Origin: Pseudomonadota bacterium
Lineage (GTDB): Bacteria > Pseudomonadota > Alphaproteobacteria > Rhizobiales > Xanthobacteraceae
Direction of reading: 5' to 3'
NCBI GenBank assembly: GCA_023390955.1
Contig: JAEWBW010000693.1
Location: 1-9,860 of the forward strand
Length of the DNA stretch: 9,860 nucleotides
Positions 1 to 5,946 of the stretch are shown here, piece after piece. The notes below the pieces were generated by a model. The model did no database searches. It saw only the letters and a list, made by a program, of their open reading frames with translations, and was not told the DNA's origin. Both the position numbers and the translations under genes were made by a program. Position 1 is the first letter of the stretch; every line of letters starts with the position of its first letter.

Positions 1-958
1 AATCGCCTACGACCGCTCAGTGGGCAACACGACGCTCGATCTCGGCTCCAGCTTCCTGGAGCGGCTCGGCAACCGGGCCTCCAACGGCTTCGACCGCGTC
101 TATCGCACCAATCCCGGCGGGGGTGGAGCTGCGGAGGCGCAGGAGCAGCCGCGCTATCGCACCTGGTTCGAGGGCTACGGCATCTCGGTGCGGACGGATC
201 CGCAAGGCGACTTCGTCGGCGACAAGCGCAAGACCGTGGGCGGCGTCGCAGGCTTTGGCGCGCGGATCGCGCCGGGTGTCAATATCGGCTTCACCGCGGA
301 CCAGAGCCATACCGACATCGACGTGCCGCTGGCGCTGCAGTCGGCGACACTCAACCTGACCCAGCTCGGATTCAACGGCTCGGTCGACAAGGGGCCGTGG
401 ACCTGGGCATTCGCGCTGGTGCACGGTTTCGGCAATGTCCGCTCCAGTCGCGATACCGGGCTTGGCTTTGCGACCGCGCGCTACAATGCGACCATCGACG
501 GCGCACTGACCGAGATCAGCTATTACTGGACCAAGGATCAGTTCCGCATCGTGCCCAAGGGGGCGCTGGAATATGTCCGCGCCACCAGTGCCGCATTCCA
601 GGAGACTGGTGGCCTCGATCCGATGGCGGTGGGCTCGTCCGCGCTCGCACGTGCGCGGTTCATGGCCGGCGCAGAGGTCGGCCGCTATTTCATCTTCGAC
701 CAGAAGGTCCTGGACCTCTCCGCCTACGGAAAGTTCGTCGATAATTTCTACCAGGACCTCGGCTCGATCCAGGTCAGCCTCGGGGCGCAGAACATCATCG
801 TGCCCGGCATCGGCGAGAGCCGTTACGGCATGGATGCCGGCGCGTCGGCCTCGCTCAGCCTCACCAGCACCGCGCGGCTCTACGTCAATTACGACGGACG
901 CTTCCGCAACGAGCTCAGATCGCACCAGGGCACGGTGGGCTTCGAATATCGCTGGTAG
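1..958 (+). CDS. Autotransporter beta-barrel domain protein, 5' partial
   Basis: The open frame enters from the left edge (first full codon at 2) and ends at TAG 956-958, giving about 318 residues, so the GTG at 20 is not the real start. The visible part looks like the C-terminal translocator domain of an autotransporter (type V secretion), a beta-barrel in the outer membrane. Evidence is the typical domain opening (RTWFEGYG), a long run of amphipathic strands rich in alternating aromatic and polar residues, Gly-rich turns, almost no Cys, and a C-terminus ending in FEYRW, the terminal aromatic signature used for outer-membrane insertion. The first 40 or so residues may be the end of the linker or passenger. 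The passenger and its function lie outside the window. The gene converges on the LysR gene with only 22 bases between the stops. A general porin-like barrel is the alternative, but the order of features favours an autotransporter. Confidence 0.85.
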   Translation, partial: IAYDRSVGNTTLDLGSSFLERLGNRASNGFDRVYRTNPGGGGAAEAQEQPRYRTWFEGYGISVRTDPQGDFVGDKRKTVGGVAGFGARIAPGVNIGFTADQSHTDIDVPLALQSATLNLTQLGFNGSVDKGPWTWAFALVHGFGNVRSSRDTGLGFATARYNATIDGALTEISYYWTKDQFRIVPKGALEYVRATSAAFQETGGLDPMAVGSSALARARFMAGAEVGRYFIFDQKVLDLSAYGKFVDNFYQDLGSIQVSLGAQNIIVPGIGESRYGMDAGASASLSLTSTARLYVNYDGRFRNELRSHQGTVGFEYRW

Positions 959-980
959 CGCAGCGTTGCGGGAAGGGGCC

Positions 981-2021
981 TCAGCCCGGCGCCGCCGCGA
1001 CATAGCCGTTCAACCCAAAGCTCTCCCGCGCCGCCGTCATCATCGGCACCAGATCGTTGGGATGGATGAACTCGTCGCGGAAGCAGGGATAGGCCTTCGG
1101 GTCGAAGATCTTCTTCAGCCACTCGACCACGATCTTGTGCCGCTCGGAGGCGCGGAATTCCTTGTGATAGGTCAGCCAGAGATCGGCGTGATGGCTGACG
1201 CCGAGATCGACGGCGACCAGCGGTGCGCCGAGCGCGATCGATACCGTCGGCAGGAAGCCGATGCCGGCGCCGCGCTCCACCGCATACAGCGCACCGATCG
1301 ATGAGTTGGTCTTGATGCCGACGATGCCTTCGAGCGACTTCAATCCGAGGATGCGTGCATAGGCGCCGTCGTCGACCTGCGGCGCGCTCTGCTTGACGAT
1401 CCGGTGGTTGGCAAGCTCGGCGAGCGAAGCCGGTACGCCATACAGGCTCTCATATTCCTTCGAGACGAAGGGATAGATGTGCAGCCGTCCGAGCTTGGCG
1501 ACGATCAGATCGGGATTGGTCGGCGGCTCGAGCTGGATTGCGATGTCGGATTCCAGCCGCGCGACGTCGGCTTGCTCCATCGCGCAGCGCAGGTCGACCG
1601 TGATCTTGCGATAGGTCTTCTGGAAATCGATCAGCCGCGGCAGCACCCAGAAATTGCCGGGACCTTCCGTCACGGCGACGCGCACCGTGCCGGCGGTGTC
1701 GTTCGACGAGCGCGCAGCGCGCCGGAACACGTTGAAGGCGTGACGCTCCATCAATGAAACGTCGGAGATCATCGCGGTGCCTTCGTCGCTCAACGTGAGG
1801 CCGCTTTGGTCGCGCAGGAACAACTTGCAACCGATGCTCTCCTCGAGCCGGTCGATCCTGCGCATCAGCGTCGTGCTTGTGATCCCGAGTTCTTCCGCCG
1901 CGTTGCGGAAACTTTTAAATTTTGCACACGCTAAAAATAGCTTCAAATCATCCCAGGATGCATCCAGGGTCTCTTCACGGTGCTGCACCATCGCAGCACC
2001 CCGGTGCAATACTTGCTGCAT
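981..2021 (-). CDS. LysR family transcriptional regulator
   Basis: A LysR-type regulator of 346 residues from the first ATG. Residues about 22-83 form the N-terminal winged helix-turn-helix (SWDDLKLFLACAKFKSF, then AAEELGITSTTLMRRIDRLE), and about 85-110 the linker helix. Residues 112-305 are the periplasmic-binding-protein-like effector domain, starting GTVRVAVTEG and containing the usual AVERGAGIGFLP stretch. The C-terminus runs some 40 residues past a typical LysR protein of about 300. The start is uncertain. ATG 2021 has AGGAG only one base upstream, which is too close for ideal initiation. ATG at 1991 (residue 11) has GGGG seven bases upstream but lies in the loop of a perfect inverted repeat (1979-2000). 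Both keep the whole HTH. The gene is divergent from the GNAT cluster at 2090, so control of that cluster and of itself is the natural inference. The effector is unknown. Confidence 0.93.
   Translation of the reverse strand: MQQVLHRGAAMVQHREETLDASWDDLKLFLACAKFKSFRNAAEELGITSTTLMRRIDRLEESIGCKLFLRDQSGLTLSDEGTAMISDVSLMERHAFNVFRRAARSSNDTAGTVRVAVTEGPGNFWVLPRLIDFQKTYRKITVDLRCAMEQADVARLESDIAIQLEPPTNPDLIVAKLGRLHIYPFVSKEYESLYGVPASLAELANHRIVKQSAPQVDDGAYARILGLKSLEGIVGIKTNSSIGALYAVERGAGIGFLPTVSIALGAPLVAVDLGVSHHADLWLTYHKEFRASERHKIVVEWLKKIFDPKAYPCFRDEFIHPNDLVPMMTAARESFGLNGYVAAAPG
1979..2000. repeat. Perfect 8-bp inverted repeat at the LysR start
   Basis: GGTGCTGC, six bases, then GCAGCACC. On the minus strand the loop holds the alternative ATG start of the LysR gene (1991). 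It could be an operator half, an mRNA hairpin, or chance in GC-rich coding DNA. Confidence 0.5.
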
Positions 2022-2036
2022 ACTCCTGATCCCCAG

Positions 2037-2057
2037 CCGCTAAGCTTTTCGTAGCGG
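2037..2057. promoter_or_regulatory. Candidate LysR operator (T-N11-A palindrome)
   Basis: The perfect inverted repeat CCGCTA-N9-TAGCGG lies in the 68-base spacer between the divergent LysR gene (start 2021) and the GNAT-like gene (start 2090). T2041 and A2053 are placed symmetrically with 11 bases between them, which is the classic LysR-type box. That the local LysR binds here is inferred from position and form. Confidence 0.5.
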
Positions 2058-2086
2058 GGCACGAAAGCCCCGAACGATAAAGGGGC
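2055..2086 (+). promoter_or_regulatory. Competing leader hairpins over a ribosome binding site
   Basis: CGGGGC (2055-2060) can pair with GCCCCG (2067-2072). The same GCCCC (2067-2071) can instead pair with GGGGC (2082-2086), which contains the ribosome binding site AGGGG (2081-2085) of the gene starting at 2090. The two stems exclude each other, as in an on/off translational switch. The stems are short, and no known riboswitch class is recognised. A transcript must start upstream of about 2055 for this to matter. Confidence 0.3.
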
Positions 2087-2089
2087 GTT

Positions 2090-2707
2090 ATGCGTATGGA
2101 AAGGGGCTCGTTTGCCGCAAGGCATGATTTTGACTCATTGCCGCTGAGCCCGGACATCGATGTCCGTTGCGCGCAATATTCAGAGATTTCGGCCCTCGCC
2201 GACATGGCGCGGCGTCTGGTGCCAGGGGTCCGCATCGGGGAACCTGAGCTCGCCCGCTACTTCACCTACGATCCCGAGTGCATCGTGACGTTCACCCGCA
2301 AGCAGAAACTGCTTGGGGCGATGGCGTTTCTCTACCTCAACGACCGCGGCCATGACGCGCTCCTGCTCGACGAGATCTGCCTGACCGAGCCTGACACACG
2401 GTATTTGGCATCCCCTAATGAGGACGTCTCCGCGATCTACATCTGGGCGATCGCAGCCGCGGGGCGGGGGATTGCCGGCCTCGGCAAGGCCGCCGCGCAT
2501 CTGCGGCAGCCGCGGTTTCGCAACGCCGACTGCTATGCGCAGCCGTCAACGCCGGCCGGCCGCGACATCATGAAAGCGACGGGTTTCGCGCCCATACCGA
2601 GCTTCCAGCCCGACCTCTGGTGTTACGAGCGGCCCTGGAATCGTCAGCCTTTGCGCATGCCCGCGCCAATCATTGCAGCAAGGAGTTTTGCAGATGCACG
2701 GCACTAG
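2090..2707 (+). CDS. GNAT-fold acyltransferase-like protein
   Basis: A 205-residue protein that reads as a divergent member of the GNAT (Gcn5-related acyltransferase) fold. Residues 62-84 form the central strand pair (CIVTFTRKQKLLGAMAFLYL), and 90-100 the next strand (ALLLDEICLTE). Residues 124-138 form a Gly-rich turn and helix (GRGIAGLGKAAAHL) where acyl-CoA pyrophosphate is bound in the family, and 156-168 resemble the closing 'A-x-x-(F/Y/M)-x-x-x-G-F' element (AGRDIMKATGFAP). The C-terminal 25 residues look disordered. The start ATG 2090 follows AGGGG with a short gap; ATG 2096 with a better gap is the alternative. The gene overlaps the next GNAT gene by 14 bases, so the two are surely co-translated. 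The substrate is unknown, and an inactive partner subunit is possible. Confidence 0.75.
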   Translation: MRMERGSFAARHDFDSLPLSPDIDVRCAQYSEISALADMARRLVPGVRIGEPELARYFTYDPECIVTFTRKQKLLGAMAFLYLNDRGHDALLLDEICLTEPDTRYLASPNEDVSAIYIWAIAAAGRGIAGLGKAAAHLRQPRFRNADCYAQPSTPAGRDIMKATGFAPIPSFQPDLWCYERPWNRQPLRMPAPIIAARSFADARH

Positions 2708-3314
2708 GATTCCCCTCGCCAAGCCCGACTCCCGCGCCATCACTATTCGCATTGCACGCGATCCGAACGATCTCATGCTTGTCACGGCCATCCGCTCCGC
2801 GGTCTATCTCGCCGAGCAGGATTGTCCGTTCGAGGAGGAGTTCGACGGTAACGATCTCGTGGCCGCGCATTTCATCGGCTTCATCGGCAACGAGCCCGCG
2901 GGCTGCCTGCGGGTGCGCTTCTTCGGCGAGTTCGCCAAGGTCGAGCGGCTCGCAGTCCGGCACCAATACCGCCGCTCGCGCGTGTCGTTCAAGCTCGTGC
3001 AGGCCAGCGTCGACTATGTGAAGCGCAAGGGCTTTCGCAAGATCTACGGCCAGGCTCAGGACCGGCTCGTGGACTTCTGGGCCCATTTCGGCGCAAAACC
3101 GCTCGGCCACAATCGCAAGATCACCTTCTCCGATTTCTCCTACACGGAGATGGTGCTCGACCTCGATCCCGGTCCGGATGCCATCACGCTGGACAGTGAT
3201 CCCTATGTGATCATCCGTCCCGAGGGCGAATGGGATACGCCGGGCGTGCTCGACGCCTCGGCAGGACGCGCGGTGTCGTCGCCGCTGCGGAACCTGTCGA
3301 TGGCCGATCGTTGA
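2694..3314 (+). CDS. GNAT family N-acetyltransferase
   Basis: A 206-residue GNAT-family acyltransferase that would move an acyl group from acyl-CoA to an amine. The start is ATG 2694, eight bases after AAGGAG (2680-2685); a TTG at 2673 is in frame but has no such site. Residues 30-60 (IRSAVYLAEQDCPFEEEFDGND) resemble the N-terminal 'R-x-x-V-F-x-x-E-Q-x-C-P' region of ElaA-type GNATs and, more loosely, autoinducer synthases. Residues 61-76 give a strand pair (FIGNEPAGCLRVRFF), and 82-108 the core strand and helix (KVERLAVRHQYRRSRVSFKL). The expected Q/R-x-x-G-x-G/A loop is replaced by RRSRVS, so CoA binding may be altered. About 45 residues follow the fold. It sits second in the cluster, overlapping the first GNAT-like gene and 25 bases before the isochorismatase-like gene. 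Confidence 0.85.
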   Translation: MHGTRIPLAKPDSRAITIRIARDPNDLMLVTAIRSAVYLAEQDCPFEEEFDGNDLVAAHFIGFIGNEPAGCLRVRFFGEFAKVERLAVRHQYRRSRVSFKLVQASVDYVKRKGFRKIYGQAQDRLVDFWAHFGAKPLGHNRKITFSDFSYTEMVLDLDPGPDAITLDSDPYVIIRPEGEWDTPGVLDASAGRAVSSPLRNLSMADR

Positions 3315-3339
3315 AATTGGTGCAGCTCTAGACAAGACG

Positions 3340-3903
3340 ATGCTGGTCTCTCTTCACGACGATCCGCCGATCCTGATCTGCGCCGATCTGCAGATCGAGT
3401 ACCTCACCCAGGGGCGTCGCCACGTCATTCATGACGGCGACGCCGCGACTTCGCGCTGCCTCGAGTTGATGACGATGTGGCGCGACAATCTCTGGCCGGT
3501 GATGCACCTCAAGCGCATCGCGCAGGCCGCCTGGTTCAATCCGGCATCCAAGCTGACCGATTGGATTCCGGAACTGAAGCCGCGGCCGGGCGAGCTGACC
3601 TTCGATCATCCGCTGCCGTCCGCCTACAGCTCGTCGCGGTTCGTGGATTACATGGCCAATATCCGCAACGTGCGCTGCGTCCTGGCGGGCTTTTCCCTCG
3701 ACGAGACCATTCTGGCGACCGTTGTCGACGGGTTTCACCGCAGCCACCGCTACCAGGTGGTGGCCGATGCTGTCGCCTGCCGCCATCCCGGCAATGGCGA
3801 GGCCTCGGCCTACAAGCAGTCGGTGGTGAATGTGATCGGCAATTTTGCTACAGTGCGCCCCAGCGCCGATCTCGTCAGGACCAGCGGCGCCATCGCCGTC
3901 TAG
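3340..3903 (+). CDS. Isochorismatase-like hydrolase lacking the catalytic Cys
   Basis: A 187-residue member of the isochorismatase-like (cysteine hydrolase) fold. The first strand carries ADLQIEY, with the family Asp at residue 16. The core strand and loop are VRCVLAGFSLDETILATVVDG (residues 111-131 in this protein), followed by YQVVADAVACR, the usual 'gy-x-v-x-x-v-x-D-A' strand. In amidohydrolases such as nicotinamidase the loop is G-x-x-T/S-D-x-C-V, with Cys as nucleophile. Here the matching residue is Thr123. True isochorismatases (EntB, PhzD) also act without Cys, through the Asp, so an ether or vinyl-ether hydrolase is possible, as is a non-catalytic protein. The start ATG has no strong ribosome binding site; a 25-base gap from the upstream GNAT gene suggests coupling. 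The substrate cannot be named. Confidence 0.8.
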   Translation: MLVSLHDDPPILICADLQIEYLTQGRRHVIHDGDAATSRCLELMTMWRDNLWPVMHLKRIAQAAWFNPASKLTDWIPELKPRPGELTFDHPLPSAYSSSRFVDYMANIRNVRCVLAGFSLDETILATVVDGFHRSHRYQVVADAVACRHPGNGEASAYKQSVVNVIGNFATVRPSADLVRTSGAIAV

Positions 3904-3966
3904 GCGAAGCGCGGCCGAGCGCCGTGGCGGCAGGTCCGAGAAGGTCAGCCCGATAAGGTCAAATCA

Positions 3967-4137
3967 GTGTCCCGGCGCCAGGAGCTTGAGGAGTTGACCG
4001 GCGAATTGTCGCGCGCGGCGGAGAGCGCCCGCCGGCTCGGCCTGTCGACGACCGTCTATTTGCTGTCGATGGCGCTGGTCGAGGTCTCCGAGGCGAGCGA
4101 GGCCGCCGATGACGGCGGAGACGACGGCGCGGCCTGA
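3967..4137 (+). CDS. Small hypothetical protein, 56 residues
   Basis: A short frame starting with GTG 3967, eight bases after AAGG (3955-3958), and ending at TGA 4135-4137. The product opens with a charged, helix-prone segment (SRRQELEELTGELSRAAES, heptad-like hydrophobic spacing), continues with ARRLGLSTTVYLLSMALVEV, and ends in an acidic Gly/Asp/Ala tail (DDGGDDGAA). The middle is only moderately hydrophobic, so a soluble helical hairpin is more likely than a membrane segment. No family is recognised. It lies 63 bases after the isochorismatase-like gene on the same strand and is probably the last gene of that cluster. Good codon bias, a plausible ribosome binding site and the operon position support it; length is the main doubt. 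A regulatory or partner role would be a guess. Confidence 0.6.
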   Translation: MSRRQELEELTGELSRAAESARRLGLSTTVYLLSMALVEVSEASEAADDGGDDGAA

Positions 4138-4166
4138 GCATCGCGTGACTGCAACGCTGCATCGCG

Positions 4167-4214
4167 TTTGACGCCCAACACCTTTGACGCTCAAGTCGTT
4201 TGACGCCGGCCAAA
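4167..4214 (+). repeat. Three 16-bp-spaced TTTGACGCY repeats
   Basis: TTTGACGCC at 4167, TTTGACGCT at 4183 and TTTGACGCC at 4199 are exactly 16 bases apart. The first two also share the following CAA. They lie in the 218-base spacer between the small protein gene and the aminotransferase. Regular spacing of about one and a half helical turns suggests stacked protein-binding sites or a small tandem duplication. The rest of the spacer holds only weak hairpins and no clear promoter. Confidence 0.6.
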
Positions 4215-4230
4215 CGGCGTTGCAAGTTTT
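4203..4230 (+). terminator. Weak candidate terminator after the GNAT cluster
   Basis: ACGCCG (4203-4208), six bases, CGGCGT (4215-4220), then TTGCAAGTTTT. The stem is GC-rich, but the T-rich tail is short and interrupted. An overlapping alternative stem, CGTTTG (4197-4202) with CAAACG (4211-4216), uses part of the third 16-bp repeat. This could end the cluster transcript before the aminotransferase gene. Confidence 0.25.
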
Positions 4231-4355
4231 GCCGCGTCGCAATAGCCAATTGATGGCTTAGTGATTGCCATAGTATCGACGAAGCAGCGATGCTGTCTCC
4301 CGACGAGCATTGCGCCGGCTTGCGCCGCTGACATGAGGGTTGAAGGAATTAATCG

Positions 4356-5738
4356 ATGACCATGCTGCCGAATTCGCAGGAAGCCCGCGACGTTGCCTAT
4401 CAGCTCCATTCCTACACCAATGCGCGGTCGCATCAGCAGGCGGGTCCGCTGGTGATCGAGCGCGGCGAGGGGCCCTATGTCTATGACGCCGCCGGCAAGC
4501 GCTATCTTGAGGCAATGGCGGGGCTGTGGAGCGTCGGGCTCGGCTTCAGCGAGAAGCGGCTGGTCGACGCCGCGCATCGCCAGATGCAGGCACTGCCGTT
4601 CTACCACACCTTCGCCTCGCGCTCGCACGGTCCGTCGATCGATCTCGCCGAGAAGCTCGTGAAGATGGCGCCGGTGCCGATGAGCAAGGTGTTCTTCACC
4701 AACTCGGGCTCCGAAGCGAACGACACCGTCCTGAAGCTGATCGCCTACCGCTCCAACGCGCTCGGCCAGCCGCAGCGCAAGAAGATCATCAGCCGGCTGC
4801 GCGCCTATCACGGTGTCACCATTGCATCTGCGAGCCTGACGGGCCTGCCGAACAACCACCGCTCGTTCGACCTGCCGCTGCCGAACATCCTGCACACGGG
4901 TTCGCCGCACTTTTACAAGGACGGCGCTCCCGGCGAGAGCGAGGAGGCATTCGCGACGCGCCGCGCCGAGGAGCTCGACGCGCTGATCCAGAAGGAAGGG
5001 CCGGACACGATTGCGGCGTTCTTCGGCGAGCCGGTGATGGGCGCCGGCGGCGTCATCGTGCCGCCCGCAACCTACTGGGAGAAGATTCAGGCCGTCCTGA
5101 AGAAGTACGACATCCTGCTGGTCGCCGACGAGGTGATCTGCGGCTTCGGCCGCACCGGCAAGATGTTCGGCTGCCAAACCTTCGACATCAAACCCGACGT
5201 ACTTGTCGTCTCCAAGCAGATTACGTCGAGCTACTTCCCGTTCTCGGCGATTCTGATGAACGACCGCATGTTCGAGCCGATCGCCGACGAGAGCAACAAG
5301 ATAGGCGTGCTCGGCCACGGTTTCACGGCCGGCGGCCATCCGGTCGGATCGGCCGTGGCGCTCGAGAACCTCAAGATCATCGAGGAGCGCAATCTGGTCG
5401 CGCATGCCGCCGAGCTCGGCGCCTACATGCAGAAGCGGCTGCGCGAGCTTGAAAAGCATCCGCTGGTCGGCGAGGTCCGCGGCGTCGGCATGATCGCCGC
5501 GGTCGAGCTGGTCCTCGACAAGGCGCGCAAGGTGGCAGCTGGTACGCCCGGCGCGCTCGGCGGCGTCGCGAGCCGCCTGCTGCTGGAGCGCGGCATCATC
5601 TCGCGCAACATGGCCGATGCCCTGGCGATCTGCCCGCCGCTGATCGTCACCAAGGCCCAGATCGACGAGTTGGTCGATGGCATTGCGGGCATGCTGGAGG
5701 ATCTCAAGCCGGAGGCGGCGAAGCTGACGCCGGCGTAG
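4356..5738 (+). CDS. Class III (omega-amino acid type) aminotransferase
   Basis: A 460-residue pyridoxal-phosphate enzyme of the class III aminotransferases, which move an amino group from an omega-amino acid, diamine or amine to pyruvate or another keto acid in the cytosol. Visible residues are SGSEAND (117-123) for cofactor phosphate, YHG (151-153) stacking on the ring, GEPV with E226, D258 in LLVADEV for the ring nitrogen, K287 in VVSKQITSSYFP as the Schiff-base lysine, T324 in HGFTAGGHP from the partner subunit, and R417 at the place of the mobile substrate-carboxylate arginine. Length and motif spacing fit the beta-alanine/omega-amine:pyruvate group. ATG 4356 follows AAGGA (4343-4347) by eight bases. 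It may belong to the GNAT cluster upstream, but the 218-base gap with repeats suggests its own promoter. The donor substrate cannot be fixed from the sequence. Confidence 0.93.
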   Translation: MTMLPNSQEARDVAYQLHSYTNARSHQQAGPLVIERGEGPYVYDAAGKRYLEAMAGLWSVGLGFSEKRLVDAAHRQMQALPFYHTFASRSHGPSIDLAEKLVKMAPVPMSKVFFTNSGSEANDTVLKLIAYRSNALGQPQRKKIISRLRAYHGVTIASASLTGLPNNHRSFDLPLPNILHTGSPHFYKDGAPGESEEAFATRRAEELDALIQKEGPDTIAAFFGEPVMGAGGVIVPPATYWEKIQAVLKKYDILLVADEVICGFGRTGKMFGCQTFDIKPDVLVVSKQITSSYFPFSAILMNDRMFEPIADESNKIGVLGHGFTAGGHPVGSAVALENLKIIEERNLVAHAAELGAYMQKRLRELEKHPLVGEVRGVGMIAAVELVLDKARKVAAGTPGALGGVASRLLLERGIISRNMADALAICPPLIVTKAQIDELVDGIAGMLEDLKPEAAKLTPA

Positions 5739-5766
5739 AGCAGGCTGCGGCAACATACTCGGTGCC

Positions 5767-5786
5767 GTCCTGGCGAAAGCCAGGAC
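5767..5786. repeat. GAAA-loop hairpin repeat
   Basis: GTCCTGGC, GAAA, GCCAGGAC: a perfect 8-bp stem with a GNRA-type loop, 29 bases after the aminotransferase stop. I recognise this as a recurring intergenic element in Bradyrhizobium-like genomes. There is no T-tract on either side, so a classical terminator is unlikely, though RNA end protection is possible. Confidence 0.65.
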
Positions 5787-5828
5787 CCATACCGCGTGAT
5801 GTCTCGATTGCGGGTGGTTGCAGCGAGC

Positions 5829-5920
5829 GTAGGGTGGGCAAAGCGAAGCGTGCCCACCAATCCCGGCAATAGTGCAAGTGAATGGTGGGCACGGCGCAAG
5901 CGCGCCTTTGCCCACCCTAC
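5829..5920. repeat. Large palindromic intergenic repeat
   Basis: The left arm is 5829-5859 and the right arm 5883-5920. The outer 15 bases, GTAGGGTGGGCAAAG, are matched perfectly by CTTTGCCCACCCTAC, and the inner TGCCCACCA pairs with TGGTGGGCA. The right arm is 7 bases longer, with an inserted GC-rich segment. Each arm can also fold on itself (GGTGGGCA with TGCCCACC). It lies between convergent genes. I read it as a REP- or MITE-like dispersed element without its own gene, possibly acting as a two-way transcription stop. Confidence 0.75.
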
Positions 5921-5946
5921 AATTTCCGGCCCGGCGCTGAGGGCGC

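Noticed and set aside
17..1003. A 328-codon minus-strand open frame
   Set aside because: It is opposite the autotransporter barrel, which has clear strand pattern and C-terminal signature. The antisense product is compositionally shadow-like.
2673..2693. Upstream TTG start for the second GNAT gene
   Set aside because: AAGGAG at 2680-2685 is correctly spaced for ATG 2694 and would lie inside the longer form.
3477..3956. A plus-strand frame overlapping the isochorismatase-like gene and running past its stop
   Set aside because: It is Arg/Gly-rich with no domain, and the overlapped gene in the other frame has a clear family pattern.
4250..4276. TTGATG ... TAGTAT as the aminotransferase promoter
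   Set aside because: The spacing is only 15 bases and both hexamers match 4 of 6; too weak to list as a feature.
5767..5786. GAAA hairpin as an intrinsic terminator
   Set aside because: There is no T-tract on either strand after the stem, and it looks like a dispersed repeat.
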